Source: Saccharibacillus alkalitolerans | GTDB taxonomy: Bacteria; Bacillota; Bacilli; Paenibacillales; Paenibacillaceae | Assembly: GCF_011090185.1 (NCBI RefSeq) | Contig: NZ_JAAFGS010000002.1 | Coordinates: 680,415-744,414 of the forward strand | Direction: 5' to 3' | Length of the DNA stretch: 64,000 nt | In this document: in pieces, positions 34,023-45,231 of the stretch | How the letters are laid out: every line of letters begins with the position of its first letter | Numbering within the stretch: position 1 is the first letter of the stretch | The notes under the pieces: model-generated | Database searches by the model: none | What the model was told of the DNA's origin: nothing | The model's input: only the letters and a program-made list of their open reading frames with translations | Made by a program: the position numbers and the translations under genes

Positions 34023-35059
34023 TGCGCGTTCCCCGCAAACGTCACGACTTTCTCGCCTTCCGTCACGCGGCCGATCAGATAAGCTTCTTCGCCCGCTTCT
34101 TTCAACTGACGGAGCGCTTCTTCCTTGTCGGCATCCGCCACGACGAGCACGAGTCCGATGCCCATATTGAACGTCGTGTACATGTCGCTGTCGGAAATAT
34201 CGCCCTTTTGCTGCATCAGCTCGAAGATCGGCAGCACCGGCCAGGTGCCGTGCTGAATCTCGACGTTCACGCCTTCCGGCAGCATCCGCGGAATGTTCTC
34301 GATAAAGCCGCCGCCCGTGATATGCGCCATGCCTTTGACTTCGATCGATCGGATCAGCTGCAGCAGCGGCTTGACGTAGATCTTGGTCGGCTCCAGCAGC
34401 GTCGCGCCCAGCGTGCCGCCCAGCTCTTCCACTTCGTCCGTCAGCTGATAGCCGTGCTGCTCCAGCAGCAGCTTGCGCACGAGCGAAAAGCCGTTGCTGT
34501 GCACGCCGCTCGAAGCCAGCCCGATCACCGCGTCGCCGGCCGAGATCGATTGGCCGTTAATGATCTTTTTCTTGTCGACGACGCCCACCGTAAAGCCCGC
34601 GATGTCGTATTCGCCTTCCGTGTACATGTCCGGCATCTCCGCCGTCTCGCCGCCGATCAGGGCGCAGCCGGACTGCAGGCAGCCTTCCGCGATGCCCGCG
34701 ACGATGGCTTCGATCTTCTCCGGCACCACTTTGCCCGTCGCCAGATAATCGAGGAAAAAGAGCGGCTCCGCGCCCTGCACGACGATATCGTTCACGCACA
34801 TGGCGACGGCGTCGATGCCGATCGTGTCGTGCTTGTCCATCGCGAACGCGATCTTGAGCTTCGTGCCCACGCCGTCCGTTCCGGAGACGAGCACCGGCTC
34901 TTCGTACGCGTCTTTGTTCAGCCCGAACAGCGCGCCGAACCCGCCCAGATCCGTCATGACTTCGGGACGGAACGTTTTTTTGACGTGCTTTTTCATCCGC
35001 TCGACCGCTTCGTTGCCCGCCGCGATGTCGACTCCGGCATTTTTGTAGGCTTCAGACAC
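34019..35059 (-). CDS. purM: Phosphoribosylformylglycinamidine cyclo-ligase (AIR synthetase)
   Basis: 346 residues, the standard length. It converts FGAM to AIR. The pattern [66 protein letters not shown] and [21 protein letters not shown] is diagnostic. The start is a GTG with AAAGGATG upstream; the frame is open for 31 more codons without support. It overlaps purN by four bases (ATGA). It is separated from purF by an unusually long spacer of about 670 bp. Confidence 0.97.
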   Translation of the reverse strand: MSEAYKNAGVDIAAGNEAVERMKKHVKKTFRPEVMTDLGGFGALFGLNKDAYEEPVLVSGTDGVGTKLKIAFAMDKHDTIGIDAVAMCVNDIVVQGAEPLFFLDYLATGKVVPEKIEAIVAGIAEGCLQSGCALIGGETAEMPDMYTEGEYDIAGFTVGVVDKKKIINGQSISAGDAVIGLASSGVHSNGFSLVRKLLLEQHGYQLTDEVEELGGTLGATLLEPTKIYVKPLLQLIRSIEVKGMAHITGGGFIENIPRMLPEGVNVEIQHGTWPVLPIFELMQQKGDISDSDMYTTFNMGIGLVLVVADADKEEALRQLKEAGEEAYLIGRVTEGEKVVTFAGNAQ

Positions 35060-35727
35060 AACCGACACATCCTTTATCTTTGAAATTAAAATCCTGTTCG
35101 TGGGGAAGCTGAAGGGCGCTGCGGGAGAAATTCGTTCAAGCCGCTGTCTCACCCGAAAAATGGATTGAAGTTTTTATTTGTATTTTTCGGGTTCAAAGGC
35201 GTCTTTCACTGAATTTCTCCCTCCGCTTAACAGCTTCCGAACACACATTTTAATTTCCAGATGCAAGCGCCGCTTGCGCCTGGAAATTTTTATAGGGGCA
35301 AAGATCTTTTCGACTTCATCCGAAAAGAACAAACTGACAAATCAAGTCCTGCTGCGCAAAAGCCCTCCGCTTGAGAACAGCTTAGGGTCAAGTGCGGCTC
35401 GGCTTCTACGAAGCGAGCCAAGTTCAAGACATTAGCAACCAGCGAATAGCGACTTGCTTTTTCGAGAAGAAGAAAAAACAGCACTGCCCTCTCCCCTACC
35501 CCAAAACGGGTGTGGATGCGCCGCAGTCAGCGGAGGGTAGAGGGAGCCTGAAGAAGCTAAAAGTTTTCTGTAGGAAAACTGCATCGGAAGCATACGCTAT
35601 AGGTCGCCTTTGAAATTCGATTCCCACCTCTGAAATGTTTTACTCCAATAAAAGGAATCGAATTGAGACAGCGATCGGAAGGCCCCTCTACCCGCAGCGA
35701 CCTCCCGACGCATCCACCCCCGTCACC
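35060..35727. other. 668-bp non-coding spacer between purF and purM
   Basis: No supported gene, although the operon is elsewhere tightly packed. It contains an 18-bp-arm imperfect hairpin (35254-35290), an inverted pair TTCAAAGGCG/CGCCTTTGAA (35192-35201 and 35605-35614) enclosing about 400 bp, and AATTCGATTCC/GGAATCGAATT (35614-35624 and 35654-35664). Base composition is more A/T-rich than the neighbours by eye. Confidence 0.6.
35254..35290. repeat. Strong hairpin inside the purF-purM spacer
   Basis: AATTTCCAGATGCAAGCG (35254-35271) pairs with CGCTTGCGCCTGGAAATT (35273-35290) with two mismatches and almost no loop. TTTTT follows on the plus strand; on the operon (minus) strand the tail is AAAATG, so it is not an obvious terminator for the operon. 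Confidence 0.6.
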
Positions 35728-37203
35728 TCAACACCCGCACCCGAACTTTTCCTCCCCGCCGAAATCCACCTGGGTCGGATAATCGTTGTCGAAGCAGGCC
35801 ATGCACAGCCCGCCTTTATAAGAATCCCGATCTTCCCCGCCTACGGCTTCGATCAGGCCTTCGTAGCTGAGGAAAGCGAGCGAGTCCGCGCCGATCTCTT
35901 CGCGGATCTCTTCGACGGTGCGCGAGGACGCGATCAGTTCGCGGCTGTCCGGAGTATCGATGCCGTAGAAGCATGGGTTTTTGAACGGCGGCGACGTGAT
36001 GCACACATGCACCTCCGTCGCGCCCGCTTCTTTCAGCAGGTTCACGATGCGGCGCGACGTCGTTCCGCGCACGATCGAGTCGTCGATCATGACGACCCGT
36101 TTGCCTTCGACGACGCGGCGCACGGCGCTCAGCTTCATTTTGACGCCCTGCTCGCGCAGTTCTTGACTCGGCTGGATAAACGTCCGGCCGGTGTATTTGT
36201 TCTTGATGAGTCCCAGCTCGTACGGAATGCCCGTCTGCTCGGCGTAGCCGATCGCGGCCGAGATGCTGGAATCCGGCACGCCGGTGACGACGTCGGCGTC
36301 GACGAACTGCTCGCGCGCCAGCACGCTGCCCATACGCTTGCGGGCGGAGTGCAGGTTCGAACCGTTCATGTCGCTGTCCGGACGCGCGAAGTAGATGTAC
36401 TCCATCGCGCACAGCGCTTTGCGATGTTCTTCCGTGAAGCGGTCTTCATGCAGGCCGTCCCGATCGAGAATGAGCATCTCGCCCGGACGGACATCGCGCA
36501 CGATTTCCGCGCCGATAACTTCCAAAGCGCACGTCTCCGACGTGAAAATGTACGCGTCTCCGAGCCTTCCCATCGTCAGCGGACGCAGACCGTTCGGGTC
36601 GCAGGTGACGAGCAGCTTGTCGTGCGTCAGCAGCATGAACGCGTAGCCGCCGACGATCCGATTCATGGCGTCTTTCGCCGCTTCGACGAACTCTTTCGGC
36701 GAGCGGGCGATCAGATGCGCCACCACTTCCGTGTCGCTCGTCGTCTGGAAGATCGAACCGCTCTCCTCCAGCTCGCGCCGGATCTGCGGCGCGTTGACGA
36801 TATTGCCGTTGGTCGCGATGGCGAGATCGCCGCCTTTATACTTGAACACGAGCGGCTGGGCGTTGGTCAGGCCTCCGCCTCCGCTCGTCGAGTAACGGAC
36901 ATGCCCGATGGAATGACTTCCCTGAAGTCCGGCGAGCGTATCCTTGTCAAAGACTTCTTTGACGAGGCCCAAACCGCGATGATAGTTGAAGTTGACGCTG
37001 TTGCTGACGCAAATCCCCGCGCTTTCCTCTCCCCGGTGCTGAAGTGCATGCAGGCCGTAGTAGGACAGGGACGCGGCGTCCGGATGTCCGTAGACCCCGA
37101 ACACGCCGCATTCTTCGCGCAGCGTGTCGAACGGATCGATCTGATCCGCTCCCTCGTTGTAGTAATCCCCGGTCCAGAGCGGCTGCTTTACTTCATCAGA
37201 CAT
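35728..37203 (-). CDS. purF: Amidophosphoribosyltransferase
   Basis: 491 residues. It catalyses the first committed step, PRPP plus glutamine to phosphoribosylamine. The N-terminal glutaminase becomes active after propeptide removal before Cys 32 ([11 protein letters not shown]). The PRPP-binding motif is [14 protein letters not shown], and Cys residues near the C-terminus ([18 protein letters not shown]) fit the oxygen-sensitive Fe-S cluster of the Bacillus-type enzyme. The ATG has GGGAGGATG upstream, and the gene overlaps the purL end by 16 nt. Confidence 0.97.
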   Translation of the reverse strand: MSDEVKQPLWTGDYYNEGADQIDPFDTLREECGVFGVYGHPDAASLSYYGLHALQHRGEESAGICVSNSVNFNYHRGLGLVKEVFDKDTLAGLQGSHSIGHVRYSTSGGGGLTNAQPLVFKYKGGDLAIATNGNIVNAPQIRRELEESGSIFQTTSDTEVVAHLIARSPKEFVEAAKDAMNRIVGGYAFMLLTHDKLLVTCDPNGLRPLTMGRLGDAYIFTSETCALEVIGAEIVRDVRPGEMLILDRDGLHEDRFTEEHRKALCAMEYIYFARPDSDMNGSNLHSARKRMGSVLAREQFVDADVVTGVPDSSISAAIGYAEQTGIPYELGLIKNKYTGRTFIQPSQELREQGVKMKLSAVRRVVEGKRVVMIDDSIVRGTTSRRIVNLLKEAGATEVHVCITSPPFKNPCFYGIDTPDSRELIASSRTVEEIREEIGADSLAFLSYEGLIEAVGGEDRDSYKGGLCMACFDNDYPTQVDFGGEEKFGCGC

Positions 37204-39449
37204 GGAATCGCATCCTCCCAGACCTGCTTGAGTGTGTGAATTTCTTCGCTGAGCACTTCTTTGCCGTCTACGGTGATATGCAGCTGGAGACCCGATACGC
37301 GTCCGATTTTCACCGCCGGCACGCCGTGCGCTCCCAGTCCGCTCAGCAGCGCGTCCGCGTTTTCCGGTGCCGCCGACAGCAGAATGCGCGACTGGCTTTC
37401 GCTGAACAGGGCAAAGTCCGGACGAAGTCCCTCTTCGCCGATCTCGCCCGTATGCAGGCTAACCTGCGCGCCCAGGCCGCCGCCGATGCAGCTTTCCGCC
37501 AGCGCGACCGCGAGGCCGCCGTCCGACAGGTCGTGCGCCGAACGCACGAGGCCGCTTTGGATGCTTTCCAGCACGCCGCTCAGCAGCTTTTTCTCGACCG
37601 CGAGGTCAAGCTGCGGAGGACGTCCTTCCGTTACGCCGTGCACGACCTGCTGGAACTCGGAACCGCCGAGCTCCGCGCGAGTCACGCCCGTCAGGATGAT
37701 GACGTCGCCTTCGCCTTTAAAATGCTGCGTCGTGATATGGTCCGTGTCATGCACCAAACCTACCATGCCCACGACCGGCGTCGGGTAGATCGCGCCTTTG
37801 GCGTTTTCGTTGTACAGGCTGACGTTGCCGCCGATGACCGGCGTATCCAGTTCGCGGCACGCTTCGGCCATGCCGTCGACCGCTTTTTCCATCTGCCAAA
37901 AGATTTCCGGCTTCTCCGGGCTGCCGAAGTTCAGGTTATCCGTGATCGCCAGCGGCTCCGCGCCGGAGCAGACGATATTGCGCGCCGCTTCGCTGACCGC
38001 GATGCGTCCGCCCACTTCCGGATCAAGGTAGACGAAGCGTCCGCTGCAGTCCGTCGTCATCGCCAGCGCTTTGCGCGTGCCGTTGATCGTGACGACCGCG
38101 GCGTCCGAACCCGGACGCACCGCCGTATTCGTGCGGACCATGTAATCGTACTGCTCGTACACCCACGCTTTGCTCGCGACGCTCGGGGAACCCAGCACCT
38201 TTTTCAGCGCGCCGCCCAGTTCCGTCACTTCTTTGTACGCCGTCGTATCGACCGAAGCATTCTTCGCGTAATAAGCCGGCTCGCTCGACGTCTTGTTGTA
38301 GATCGGGCATTCGTCGACCAGCGCGTGCACCGGCATGTCGCCGACGACCTCGCCGTGGTGCAGCAGCTTCAGACGTCCGTCGTCCGTCACTTTGCCGACT
38401 TTCGCGCAGATGACGCCCCAGCGCTCGAAGATTTCCGTCGCCTGCGCCTCGTCTTTCGGTTCGACGACGAACAGCATGCGCTCCTGGGACTCCGACAGCA
38501 TCATTTCATACGCCGTCATGCCGTCTTCGCGCTGCGGCACCTGGTCGAGATACAGCTCCAGACCGTTGCCTGCCTTGCTCGCCATCTCGGCGCTGGAGCA
38601 GGTCAGGCCTGCCGCGCCCATGTCCTGGATGCCGATGACGATGCCGCTGTCGATCAGCTCGAGGCACGATTCCATGACCAGCTTCTCCATAAACGGATCG
38701 CCGACCTGAACCGCCGTCTTGCGTTCCTGCGAGTCTTCCGTCAGCTCTTCCGACGCGAATGTCGCGCCGTGGATGCCGTCGCGTCCCGTCGGAGGACCGA
38801 CGTAGAACACCGGGTTGCCGATGCCTTTCGCCACGCCGCGCTGAATTTTGTCGTGGTCGATCAGGCCGACGCACATCGCGTTGACGAGCGGGTTGCCTTC
38901 GTAGCTTTCGTCGAACACCACTTCGCCGCCCACCGTCGGGATGCCGATGCAGTTGCCGTAGCCCGCGATGCCGCTGACCACATGCTCGAACAGATATTTC
39001 ACGCGGTCGCTCTCGAGCTTGCCGAAGCGCAGCGAGTTCAGCGACGCGATCGGGCGCGCGCCCATCGAGAAGATGTCGCGGATAATGCCGCCCACGCCCG
39101 TTGCCGCGCCCTGAAAAGGCTCGACCGCCGAAGGGTGGTTATGGCTTTCGATCTTGAACACGACCGCCTGGTTGTCGCCGATATCGACGATGCCCGCGCC
39201 TTCGCCCGGTCCCATCAGGACGCGAGGTCCGGTTACCGGGAACTTCCGCAGCAGCGGCTTCGAATTTTTGTACGCGCAGTGCTCCGACCACATGACGCTG
39301 AAAACGCCGATTTCCGTGTAGTTCGGCTTACGGCCGAGAAAACCGCAGATGAGCTCGAACTCGCTGTCCGACACGCCCATCTGTTTGTAAATTTGCTGAT
39401 CCGCGATTTGCTCCGCCGTCGGTTCCTTAACGGACATTTGCTGCGTCAT
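37188..39449 (-). CDS. purL: Phosphoribosylformylglycinamidine synthase II (small PurL)
   Basis: 753 residues, the size of the Gram-positive PurL that works with PurQ and PurS to turn FGAR into FGAM. Motifs include [70 protein letters not shown] and [11 protein letters not shown]. The ATG MTQQMS has TTGGAGGGAAC upstream; the frame opens 23 codons further but overlaps purQ without support. It overlaps the end of purQ by 23 nt and the start of purF by 16 nt. Confidence 0.97.
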   Translation of the reverse strand: MTQQMSVKEPTAEQIADQQIYKQMGVSDSEFELICGFLGRKPNYTEIGVFSVMWSEHCAYKNSKPLLRKFPVTGPRVLMGPGEGAGIVDIGDNQAVVFKIESHNHPSAVEPFQGAATGVGGIIRDIFSMGARPIASLNSLRFGKLESDRVKYLFEHVVSGIAGYGNCIGIPTVGGEVVFDESYEGNPLVNAMCVGLIDHDKIQRGVAKGIGNPVFYVGPPTGRDGIHGATFASEELTEDSQERKTAVQVGDPFMEKLVMESCLELIDSGIVIGIQDMGAAGLTCSSAEMASKAGNGLELYLDQVPQREDGMTAYEMMLSESQERMLFVVEPKDEAQATEIFERWGVICAKVGKVTDDGRLKLLHHGEVVGDMPVHALVDECPIYNKTSSEPAYYAKNASVDTTAYKEVTELGGALKKVLGSPSVASKAWVYEQYDYMVRTNTAVRPGSDAAVVTINGTRKALAMTTDCSGRFVYLDPEVGGRIAVSEAARNIVCSGAEPLAITDNLNFGSPEKPEIFWQMEKAVDGMAEACRELDTPVIGGNVSLYNENAKGAIYPTPVVGMVGLVHDTDHITTQHFKGEGDVIILTGVTRAELGGSEFQQVVHGVTEGRPPQLDLAVEKKLLSGVLESIQSGLVRSAHDLSDGGLAVALAESCIGGGLGAQVSLHTGEIGEEGLRPDFALFSESQSRILLSAAPENADALLSGLGAHGVPAVKIGRVSGLQLHITVDGKEVLSEEIHTLKQVWEDAIPCLMK

Positions 39450-40116
39450 GTTGTTCCCTCCAAGCGTTAATGATCGATGTGAACATCTTCTTGCCGTCTG
39501 TCGTGCCGAGGATTTCATTGACCGCGCGTTCCGGGTGAGGCATCATGCCGAGCACGTTGCCCGCTTTGTTCGTGATGCCCGCGATATCGTCGACCGAACC
39601 GTTCGGATTGCTTTTATAACGGAACACGATCTGGCCCCCCGCGCGAAGCTCTTCCAGCGTTTCCTCGTCGCAGTAGTAGTTGCCTTCGCCGTGCGCGATC
39701 GGGATGATGATCTCTTCGCCGGCTTCGTAGTCGCGGGTAAACGGCGTGGCGTTGTTTTCCACCTTCAGCACCGTGTCGCGGCAGGCGAACTTCATCGACA
39801 TGTTACGGCGCAGCGCGCCCGGGAGCAGTCCGGCTTCGGTCAGAATCTGGAAACCGTTGCAGATGCCGAGCACGAATTTGCCCTCTTCCGCCGCCTTCGC
39901 CACTTCGTTCATGACGGGAGCAAAGCGCGAAATGGCGCCGCAGCGCAGGTAATCGCCGTAGGAGAAACCGCCCGGAACGAGAATGCAGTCGTAAGCGGAC
40001 AGGTCGGTCGCGGTATGCCAGACATAATCGACGGGCTCGCCGAGCACGCTCTCTACCGCTTTGTAGCAGTCGATGTCGCAGTTGGAACCGGGAAATACGA
40101 GCACTGCAAATTTCAT
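39427..40116 (-). CDS. purQ: Phosphoribosylformylglycinamidine synthase I (glutaminase subunit)
   Basis: 229 residues. It is the class I glutamine amidotransferase subunit that supplies ammonia to PurL. The nucleophile Cys is in [11 protein letters not shown] and the His/Glu pair in MMPHPERAV; the N-terminus is [20 protein letters not shown] lies 9 nt before the ATG. It starts 5 nt after purS ends and overlaps purL. Confidence 0.97.
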   Translation of the reverse strand: MKFAVLVFPGSNCDIDCYKAVESVLGEPVDYVWHTATDLSAYDCILVPGGFSYGDYLRCGAISRFAPVMNEVAKAAEEGKFVLGICNGFQILTEAGLLPGALRRNMSMKFACRDTVLKVENNATPFTRDYEAGEEIIIPIAHGEGNYYCDEETLEELRAGGQIVFRYKSNPNGSVDDIAGITNKAGNVLGMMPHPERAVNEILGTTDGKKMFTSIINAWREQHDAANVR

Positions 40117-40121
40117 GGCGC

Positions 40122-40364
40122 TTAACCCTCCAGTTCGTAGCGGTAGTCTTCGACGACGGTGTTGGCCAGCAGCTTTTCGCACATCGATTTCACGCGTCCT
40201 TCGGCCTCTTCCTTGTTCACGTCGCCGAGCTCGAGTTCCATATACTTGCCGATGCGCAGGCTTTCCACTTCGTTGAAGCCCAGCGAATGCAGCGCGCCCT
40301 GAACGGCAACCCCCTGCGGATCGAGTACGCTTTGCTTAATGGTGACGTAGACTTTGGCTTTCAT
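40122..40364 (-). CDS. purS: Phosphoribosylformylglycinamidine synthase subunit PurS
   Basis: 80 residues, the usual size of this small bridging subunit of the PurLQS complex. The sequence [20 protein letters not shown] with [22 protein letters not shown] is characteristic. GGGAGGATATCC carries the ribosome binding site. It precedes purQ by 5 nt and follows purC after 155 bp. Confidence 0.96.
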   Translation of the reverse strand: MKAKVYVTIKQSVLDPQGVAVQGALHSLGFNEVESLRIGKYMELELGDVNKEEAEGRVKSMCEKLLANTVVEDYRYELEG

Positions 40365-40519
40365 GGATATCCTCCCGATTAAGGCCTTCCCGACTCTCTT
40401 CCTTCTGCTTAAAAGGCTGACGGAGGCGGGAATGGGCCGTTTTTATAGTGGTATGATGCGCGGCGGGCCGCTTTCGTCCCTGACGGGACACGCTTGAACG
40501 TCGGTGCGTATACGAAAAC

Positions 40520-41425
40520 TTAAATGCCCAGCAGGCTTTTGCCGGTCAGCCGCTCGTAAATGCCGAGATAGCGCTTCGTCGTCTCTTCGACGACGCTCGC
40601 GGGAAGCGGGTCCGGCGCGCTGTTCTTGTCCCAATCCGTACCGGACAGATAAGCGCGAACGGGTTCTTTGTCCATGCTGTCGATCTCGACGTCCAGCTCG
40701 TACTTGTCCTCCGCCCAGAAGCGGGAAGAGTCCGGCGTGAAGATCTCGTCGATCAGGATCGCTTTGCCGTCGACCAATCCGAACTCGAACTTGCAGTCGG
40801 CGAGGATGATGCCTTTCTCGGCGCAGGCTTTTCGGGCGAATTCGTACAGGGCGAGGCTTTTGTCGCGAAGCTCCGCGGCCAGCTCTGCGCCGATCAGTTC
40901 TTCCATGCGCTCGAACGGAATGTCCTCGTCGTGGCCGACGTCGTTTTTCGCCGCGGGCGTGAAGATCGGCTCCGGAAACGCTTCGTTCTTGCGCAGGCCT
41001 TCCGGCAGCGGGATGCCGTTGATGCGGCCGTCCGCCCGGTACTGCCGCCAGCCGCCGCCCGTGATATAGCCGCGCACGACGCATTCGATGTCGATCCGTT
41101 CCGCTTTGCGGGTAACCATGATGCGGTTCTTGAGCGCCAGCGGGTCTTTGGCGACCGCGCCGAGCTTCAGCACGTCCGTGTGGACGACGTGGTTTTCGAG
41201 CAGGTCGGCCGTTTGCCGAAACCAGTACGCGCTCAGGCTGTTCAGCACGTCGCCTTTGTACGGGATCGCCGGATCGAGCACGTAATCGAACGCGGAGATG
41301 CGGTCGGTCACCACGATCAGGTAATGCTCGCCGAGATCGTACAGCTCGCGCACTTTTCCTTTGTAGAGCAGCGGCGCGTCCACCAGAGGTTCGGCGGTGG
41401 ACAAAGCCTGCGAAGATACGAACAT
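40520..41425 (-). CDS. purC: SAICAR synthase
   Basis: 301 residues. It joins CAIR and aspartate with ATP. Motifs: LLYKGKVRELYDLG, VVTDRISAFDYVLD, ECVVRGYITGGGWRQY, LADCKFEFGL, IDEIFTPDSSRFW. This is the longer form (about 300 residues) rather than the 240-residue form of B. subtilis, a known variation among bacteria. AAGGGGGAAGC precedes the ATG. It lies 24 nt after purB and 155 bp before purS. Confidence 0.96.
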   Translation of the reverse strand: MFVSSQALSTAEPLVDAPLLYKGKVRELYDLGEHYLIVVTDRISAFDYVLDPAIPYKGDVLNSLSAYWFRQTADLLENHVVHTDVLKLGAVAKDPLALKNRIMVTRKAERIDIECVVRGYITGGGWRQYRADGRINGIPLPEGLRKNEAFPEPIFTPAAKNDVGHDEDIPFERMEELIGAELAAELRDKSLALYEFARKACAEKGIILADCKFEFGLVDGKAILIDEIFTPDSSRFWAEDKYELDVEIDSMDKEPVRAYLSGTDWDKNSAPDPLPASVVEETTKRYLGIYERLTGKSLLGI

Positions 41426-41449
41426 GAATGCTTCCCCCTTTTTACCGGA

Positions 41450-42748
41450 CTATTCGTTCAGGCCGAGCTTCGCGAAGATCGTGTCGACATGCTTCAGATG
41501 CCAGGCCGGGTTGAACGCGTCTTCGATCTCTTCCGCGCTCAGCACGTCCGTGATCGCGGGGCTCGCCAGCACGATTTCCTTGAAGCTGCGCTGTTCTTCC
41601 CAAGCCTGCATCGCGCGCGGCTGCACGGTATCGTAAGCCGTTTCGCGGCTCATGCCGGCGTCGATCAGCTTGGTCAGGATGCGGCCGGAGAACGGCACGC
41701 CGTAAGTGCGTTCCATGTTGCGCTTCATGTTTTCCGGGAACACGGTCAAGTTTTTGATAATATTGCCGAAGCGGTTCAGCATATAGTTGAGCAGCATCGT
41801 CGCGTCCGGCAGAATGACGCGCTCCGCGGAGGAGTGCGAGATGTCGCGTTCGTGCCAGAGCCCCACGTTTTCGTAAGCCGTCAGCATGTGGCCGCGGATG
41901 ACGCGGGACAGGCCGGAGATGTTTTCGCTGCCGATCGGGTTGCGTTTGTGCGGCATCGCCGACGAGCCTTTTTGACCTTTTGCAAAAGCTTCTTCCACTT
42001 CGCGGAACTCGCTCTTTTGCAGGGCGCGCACTTCGATCGCGAACTTGTCGAGCGACGTCGCGATCAGGGCGAGCGAAGCCATGTATTCGGCGTGGCGGTC
42101 GCGCTGCAGCGTCTGGGTCGAGATCGGAGCGGCTTTCGTGCCGAGCTTGGCGCAGACGATTTCTTCCACGCGCGGATCGATGTTGGCGTACGTGCCGACC
42201 GCGCCGGACATTTTGCCGTACTGCACGCCGTCGGCGGCATGGCGGAAACGCTCCAGGTTGCGCTTCATCTCTTCGTGCCACAGCGCCATTTTCAGGCCGA
42301 ACGTGGTCGGTTCCGCGTGAACGCCGTGGGTGCGGCCCATCATCGGGGTGTTTTTGTAGGCGATCGCTTTGTCTTTCAGAATCTCGATGAAGTTCAGGAT
42401 GTCGCGCTCGAGAATTCGGTTCGCCTGCAGCAGCAGGTAGCCGAGCGCCGTGTCGACGACGTCGGTCGAAGTCAGGCCGTAATGCACCCACTTGCGCTCG
42501 TCGCCGAGGCTTTCCGATACGGCGCGGGTGAACGCGATTACGTCATGGCGGGTCTCCTGCTCGATCTCGTAGATGCGGTCGATGTCGAAAGTCGCGTTCT
42601 CGCGGATCTTTTTGACGTCTTCCGCCGGGATCACGCCGAGTTCCACCCACGCTTCGCAGGCGCAGATTTCGACTTCCAGCCATGCTTTGAATTTGTTTTC
42701 CTCGCTCCAGATATTGCGCATTTCCGGTCTGCTGTAACGTTCGATCAT
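41450..42748 (-). CDS. purB: Adenylosuccinate lyase
   Basis: 432 residues, the Bacillus length. It acts twice, on SAICAR and on adenylosuccinate. The fumarase/aspartase signature is [17 protein letters not shown]; catalytic His candidates are in [10 protein letters not shown] and [26 protein letters not shown] is also typical. The ATG MIERYS has TTTGGAGGC upstream. It lies 159 bp after purK and 24 bp before purC. Confidence 0.97.
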   Translation of the reverse strand: MIERYSRPEMRNIWSEENKFKAWLEVEICACEAWVELGVIPAEDVKKIRENATFDIDRIYEIEQETRHDVIAFTRAVSESLGDERKWVHYGLTSTDVVDTALGYLLLQANRILERDILNFIEILKDKAIAYKNTPMMGRTHGVHAEPTTFGLKMALWHEEMKRNLERFRHAADGVQYGKMSGAVGTYANIDPRVEEIVCAKLGTKAAPISTQTLQRDRHAEYMASLALIATSLDKFAIEVRALQKSEFREVEEAFAKGQKGSSAMPHKRNPIGSENISGLSRVIRGHMLTAYENVGLWHERDISHSSAERVILPDATMLLNYMLNRFGNIIKNLTVFPENMKRNMERTYGVPFSGRILTKLIDAGMSRETAYDTVQPRAMQAWEEQRSFKEIVLASPAITDVLSAEEIEDAFNPAWHLKHVDTIFAKLGLNE

Positions 42749-42907
42749 AAGGGGTATAGCCTCCAAAGGGTAAAGTTTGAGGTTCGCCGCACGCGCCTTG
42801 CGCAGGTCCCGCCGCAGCGGCGGACGAAGCCTTCTTACATTATATAGGGTTAAAAGGCCGACGGCCGACTTTCGCGTTTCGACCGTCGGCGCCGCGCCGT
42901 CCGAACG

Positions 42908-44125
42908 TTATTCCGACGGCCAGATGCCGGCGCTTTCGATCCAGGCCAGCGCGTCGGCCGTGTCGCCGCAGAGCAGATTGATATGCCCCATCTTGCGGCC
43001 GGCCTTGGTTTCGGCTTTGCCGTACAGGTGAAGCTTCGGGCGAACCGCTTCCGTTCCCGCGCTCTCCGGCGACAGCATCAGCTTATGCACGCCGGCCAGA
43101 TGTTCGCCGAGCACGTTGACCATGACGACCGGCGTGCGCAGCTCGGGACTGCCGAGCGGAAGGCCGCAGATCGCGCGCACATGCTGTTCGAACTGCGACG
43201 TCGTGCAGGCTTCCATGGTGTAGTGGCCGGAGTTGTGCGGCCGGGGCGCGACTTCGTTCACGTACAGGACGCCGTCCCTGCCGTAGAACATCTCGACGGC
43301 GAGCAGTCCCACGGCGCCCAGCGACTCCGCGATTCTCGCCGCCAGCCGTTCGGCTTCGGCCAGCACGTCCGCCGGCACGCGGGCCGGCACGATCGAGGCG
43401 TGCAGGATGCCGCGGCGGTGGATGTTCTCCGCCGGCGGGAACGTGCTCGTCTCGCCGCTCGAACTGCGGGCCGCGATGACCGAAATCTCGCATTGGAACT
43501 TGACGAACTGCTCGACCACGAGCTCCGCGCCCGTGACGGCCAGCTCCGCGTAAGCCGACGCGACTTCGCTGCCGTCGCGAACGACGACCTGCCCTTTGCC
43601 GTCGTAGCCTCCGGTCGCGGTCTTCAGCACGCACGGCGTGCCGAGACGCTTCACGGCCGCGTCCAGCTCCGCTTCGCTCTTGACTTCCGCGTAAGGGGCG
43701 ACCGTCGCTCCCGCCGCCTCCAGCGCCGCCTTCTCGCGCAGCCGGTGCTGGGTCGTGTACAGCAGCCGGCTGCCCTGCGGCACGTACGACCGCTCTTCGA
43801 GCAGAGCGGCCACTTCCGCGTCCACGTTCTCGAACTCGTACGTGATCACGTCCGTCCGCTCGGCGAGTTCCGCCGCCGCGTCCTTGTCCGAATAGGCGGC
43901 GACGATCTGCGCCGCCACCTGGCCGCAGGGCGCTTCCGGCGCCGGGTCCAGCGCCACGAAGCGGTAACCGAGCGGCGCTCCGGCCAGCGCCATCATGCGG
44001 CCCAACTGGCCGCCGCCGAGCACGCCGATCGCAGCGCCCGGCTCGATCATGCGCGCTTCCTTGCGCGCGCCTTCGGCTCCGAACTCCGCTCCGCTCCGCT
44101 TCATTCCGTTCGCTCCTTCCGTCAT
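42908..44125 (-). CDS. purK: N5-carboxyaminoimidazole ribonucleotide synthase
   Basis: 405 residues, slightly longer than the usual 370-390 because of about 25 extra residues before the Rossmann motif [17 protein letters not shown]. The ATP-grasp part has [42 protein letters not shown] and [18 protein letters not shown]. It carboxylates AIR at the expense of ATP to give N5-CAIR for PurE. The ATG overlaps the purE stop (ATGA) and has GGAGGCGGAG upstream; a second ATG 7 codons later with AAGGAGCG is a reasonable alternative. Confidence 0.96.
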   Translation of the reverse strand: MTEGANGMKRSGAEFGAEGARKEARMIEPGAAIGVLGGGQLGRMMALAGAPLGYRFVALDPAPEAPCGQVAAQIVAAYSDKDAAAELAERTDVITYEFENVDAEVAALLEERSYVPQGSRLLYTTQHRLREKAALEAAGATVAPYAEVKSEAELDAAVKRLGTPCVLKTATGGYDGKGQVVVRDGSEVASAYAELAVTGAELVVEQFVKFQCEISVIAARSSSGETSTFPPAENIHRRGILHASIVPARVPADVLAEAERLAARIAESLGAVGLLAVEMFYGRDGVLYVNEVAPRPHNSGHYTMEACTTSQFEQHVRAICGLPLGSPELRTPVVMVNVLGEHLAGVHKLMLSPESAGTEAVRPKLHLYGKAETKAGRKMGHINLLCGDTADALAWIESAGIWPSE

Positions 44126-44604
44126 GGCAGCTCCGCCTCCAGCACTTCGCGCTCGATTCTCGCGCGGCGGGCCGCCACCCGGTCCAGCACCGCGTCGTCG
44201 GAGACGCCGACGATCTGCGCCGCCAGCAGGCCGGCGTTGATCGCGCCGGCTTTGCCGATCGCCACCGTCGCCACGGGAATGCCGCCCGGCATCTGCACGA
44301 TCGACAGCAGCGAATCCAGACCGTTCAGCGCGGCCGACTTGACCGGCACGCCGATGACCGGCAGCGGAGTCTTCGCCGCCACCATCCCCGGCAGATGAGC
44401 CGCGCCGCCCGCTCCCGCGATGACGACTTTGAATCCGCGTTCGCGCGCTTTCTCCGCGTACTCGAACATCAGGTCCGGCGTGCGATGGGCCGAGACGACC
44501 TTCTTCTCATACGGGATTTCGAGTTCTTCGAGAATCTGACAAGCGTGCTGCATCGTTTCCCAGTCGGACGTACTGCCCATAATGACCGCTACCTGCAAAG
44601 ACAT
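44122..44604 (-). CDS. purE: N5-carboxyaminoimidazole ribonucleotide mutase
   Basis: 160 residues, class I PurE. It moves the carboxylate from N5 to C4 of the imidazole. Signatures: [44 protein letters not shown], and the closing [22 protein letters not shown] lies 7 nt before the ATG. It is the first gene of the pur operon and sits directly after the riboswitch-controlled terminator, whose T-run ends about 30 nt before the start codon. Confidence 0.97.
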   Translation of the reverse strand: MSLQVAVIMGSTSDWETMQHACQILEELEIPYEKKVVSAHRTPDLMFEYAEKARERGFKVVIAGAGGAAHLPGMVAAKTPLPVIGVPVKSAALNGLDSLLSIVQMPGGIPVATVAIGKAGAINAGLLAAQIVGVSDDAVLDRVAARRARIEREVLEAELP

Positions 44605-44633
44605 GATTCACTCTCCATTGATCGTTTTGGATG

Positions 44634-44686
44634 AAAAAAAGTCCGGCATTTCCGCAAAATCGCAATGATCTCTCGGGAATCCGGAC
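44634..44686 (-). terminator. Riboswitch-controlled intrinsic terminator before purE
   Basis: On the minus strand GTCCGGATT pairs with AATGCCGGAC (one bulged G), followed by TTTTTTT. The purE ribosome binding site starts about 15 nt later. The upstream arm overlaps CCCGTGTCC (44683-44691), which can instead pair with GGACTACGGG of the aptamer with one bulged base, giving an antiterminator. Confidence 0.75.
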
Positions 44687-44953
44687 ACGGGAAGAAACGT
44701 CGGGCCTTCACATCCGTTCTCGGGCGTCATTCGTCCGACATGGCGGACGGCGCGTCGAATACGGCCTCAGCAGGCCTCCCGGCACGGGCGCGCCAAGACA
44801 AAAACGCGCGTTCCTTCGCAGCCCGGCTCGAGTCGGGCTGCGGTGAAACGGAGTCTCGTTCATAGGGCGTGCGGGAGCGGCGGCCGGCAAGCCGGCGCCG
44901 AAGCCGATGGACGGAACGCGCATGCGCGCGCCCGTTACCGGCCCCTTCGTTTG

Positions 44954-45024
44954 TCCCGTAGTCCGGAAATTTACGGTTCCCGGGTAGATACTGCCGGGCC
45001 TTATCCCCGGCTTTATACGGTGCA
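44954..45024 (-). ncRNA. Purine (guanine-class) riboswitch aptamer
   Basis: The minus strand shows the conserved core of the purine aptamer: CGTATAAAG, P2 GCCGGG/CCCGGC with the loop GATAAGG, the junction AGTATCTACC, P3 CCGGGAA/TTTCCGG with the loop CCGTAAA, and the closing GGACTACGG. The base that reads the ligand (C in GACTACG) is the guanine/hypoxanthine-type cytosine; adenine sensors have U there. P1 is short (CCGT/ACGG). Confidence 0.9.
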
Positions 45025-45079
45025 GTGTTCAATTGGTTCGTGTCGGAAGCGCGGTTGTCACGCGCCCGACTTCAGTTTC

Positions 45080-45109
45080 AGTTTAACAATTTCGTACATG
45101 CCGTGTCAA
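45080..45109 (-). promoter_or_regulatory. SigA-type promoter of the pur operon
   Basis: On the minus strand TTGACA (45109-45104) and TAAACT (45085-45080) are 18 bp apart. Transcription would begin near 45073, about 50 nt before the aptamer. Confidence 0.7.
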
Positions 45110-45112
45110 ATT

Positions 45113-45158
45113 AAAAGCCGAACATTTTAAAAACGTAAAATCCCAATGTTCGTTTTTA
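45113..45158 (-). promoter_or_regulatory. Pair of PurBoxes (PurR operator)
   Basis: CGAACATT (plus strand 45119-45126) and its inverse AATGTTCG (45145-45152) are 18 bp apart, each with A/T-rich outer flanks. They lie immediately upstream of the -35. This is the two-box arrangement used by the Bacillus PurR repressor, which is released by PRPP. Confidence 0.8.
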
Positions 45159-45231
45159 CACAAACCCCGGGCCGTATAACCGTACTTATAACCGTTTCCA
45201 CGCTAAATAGCGACCGATTTGTAAAATTTCC

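Noticed and set aside
35290..35613. Short open frames within the purF-purM spacer
   Set aside because: Frames of 64 and 73 codons on opposite strands overlap each other, lack ribosome binding sites and show no family features.
44708..44923. Leader peptide between the riboswitch and purE
   Set aside because: The frame is Arg/Pro-rich and covers the two hairpins; no good ribosome binding site. The RNA structures explain the region better.
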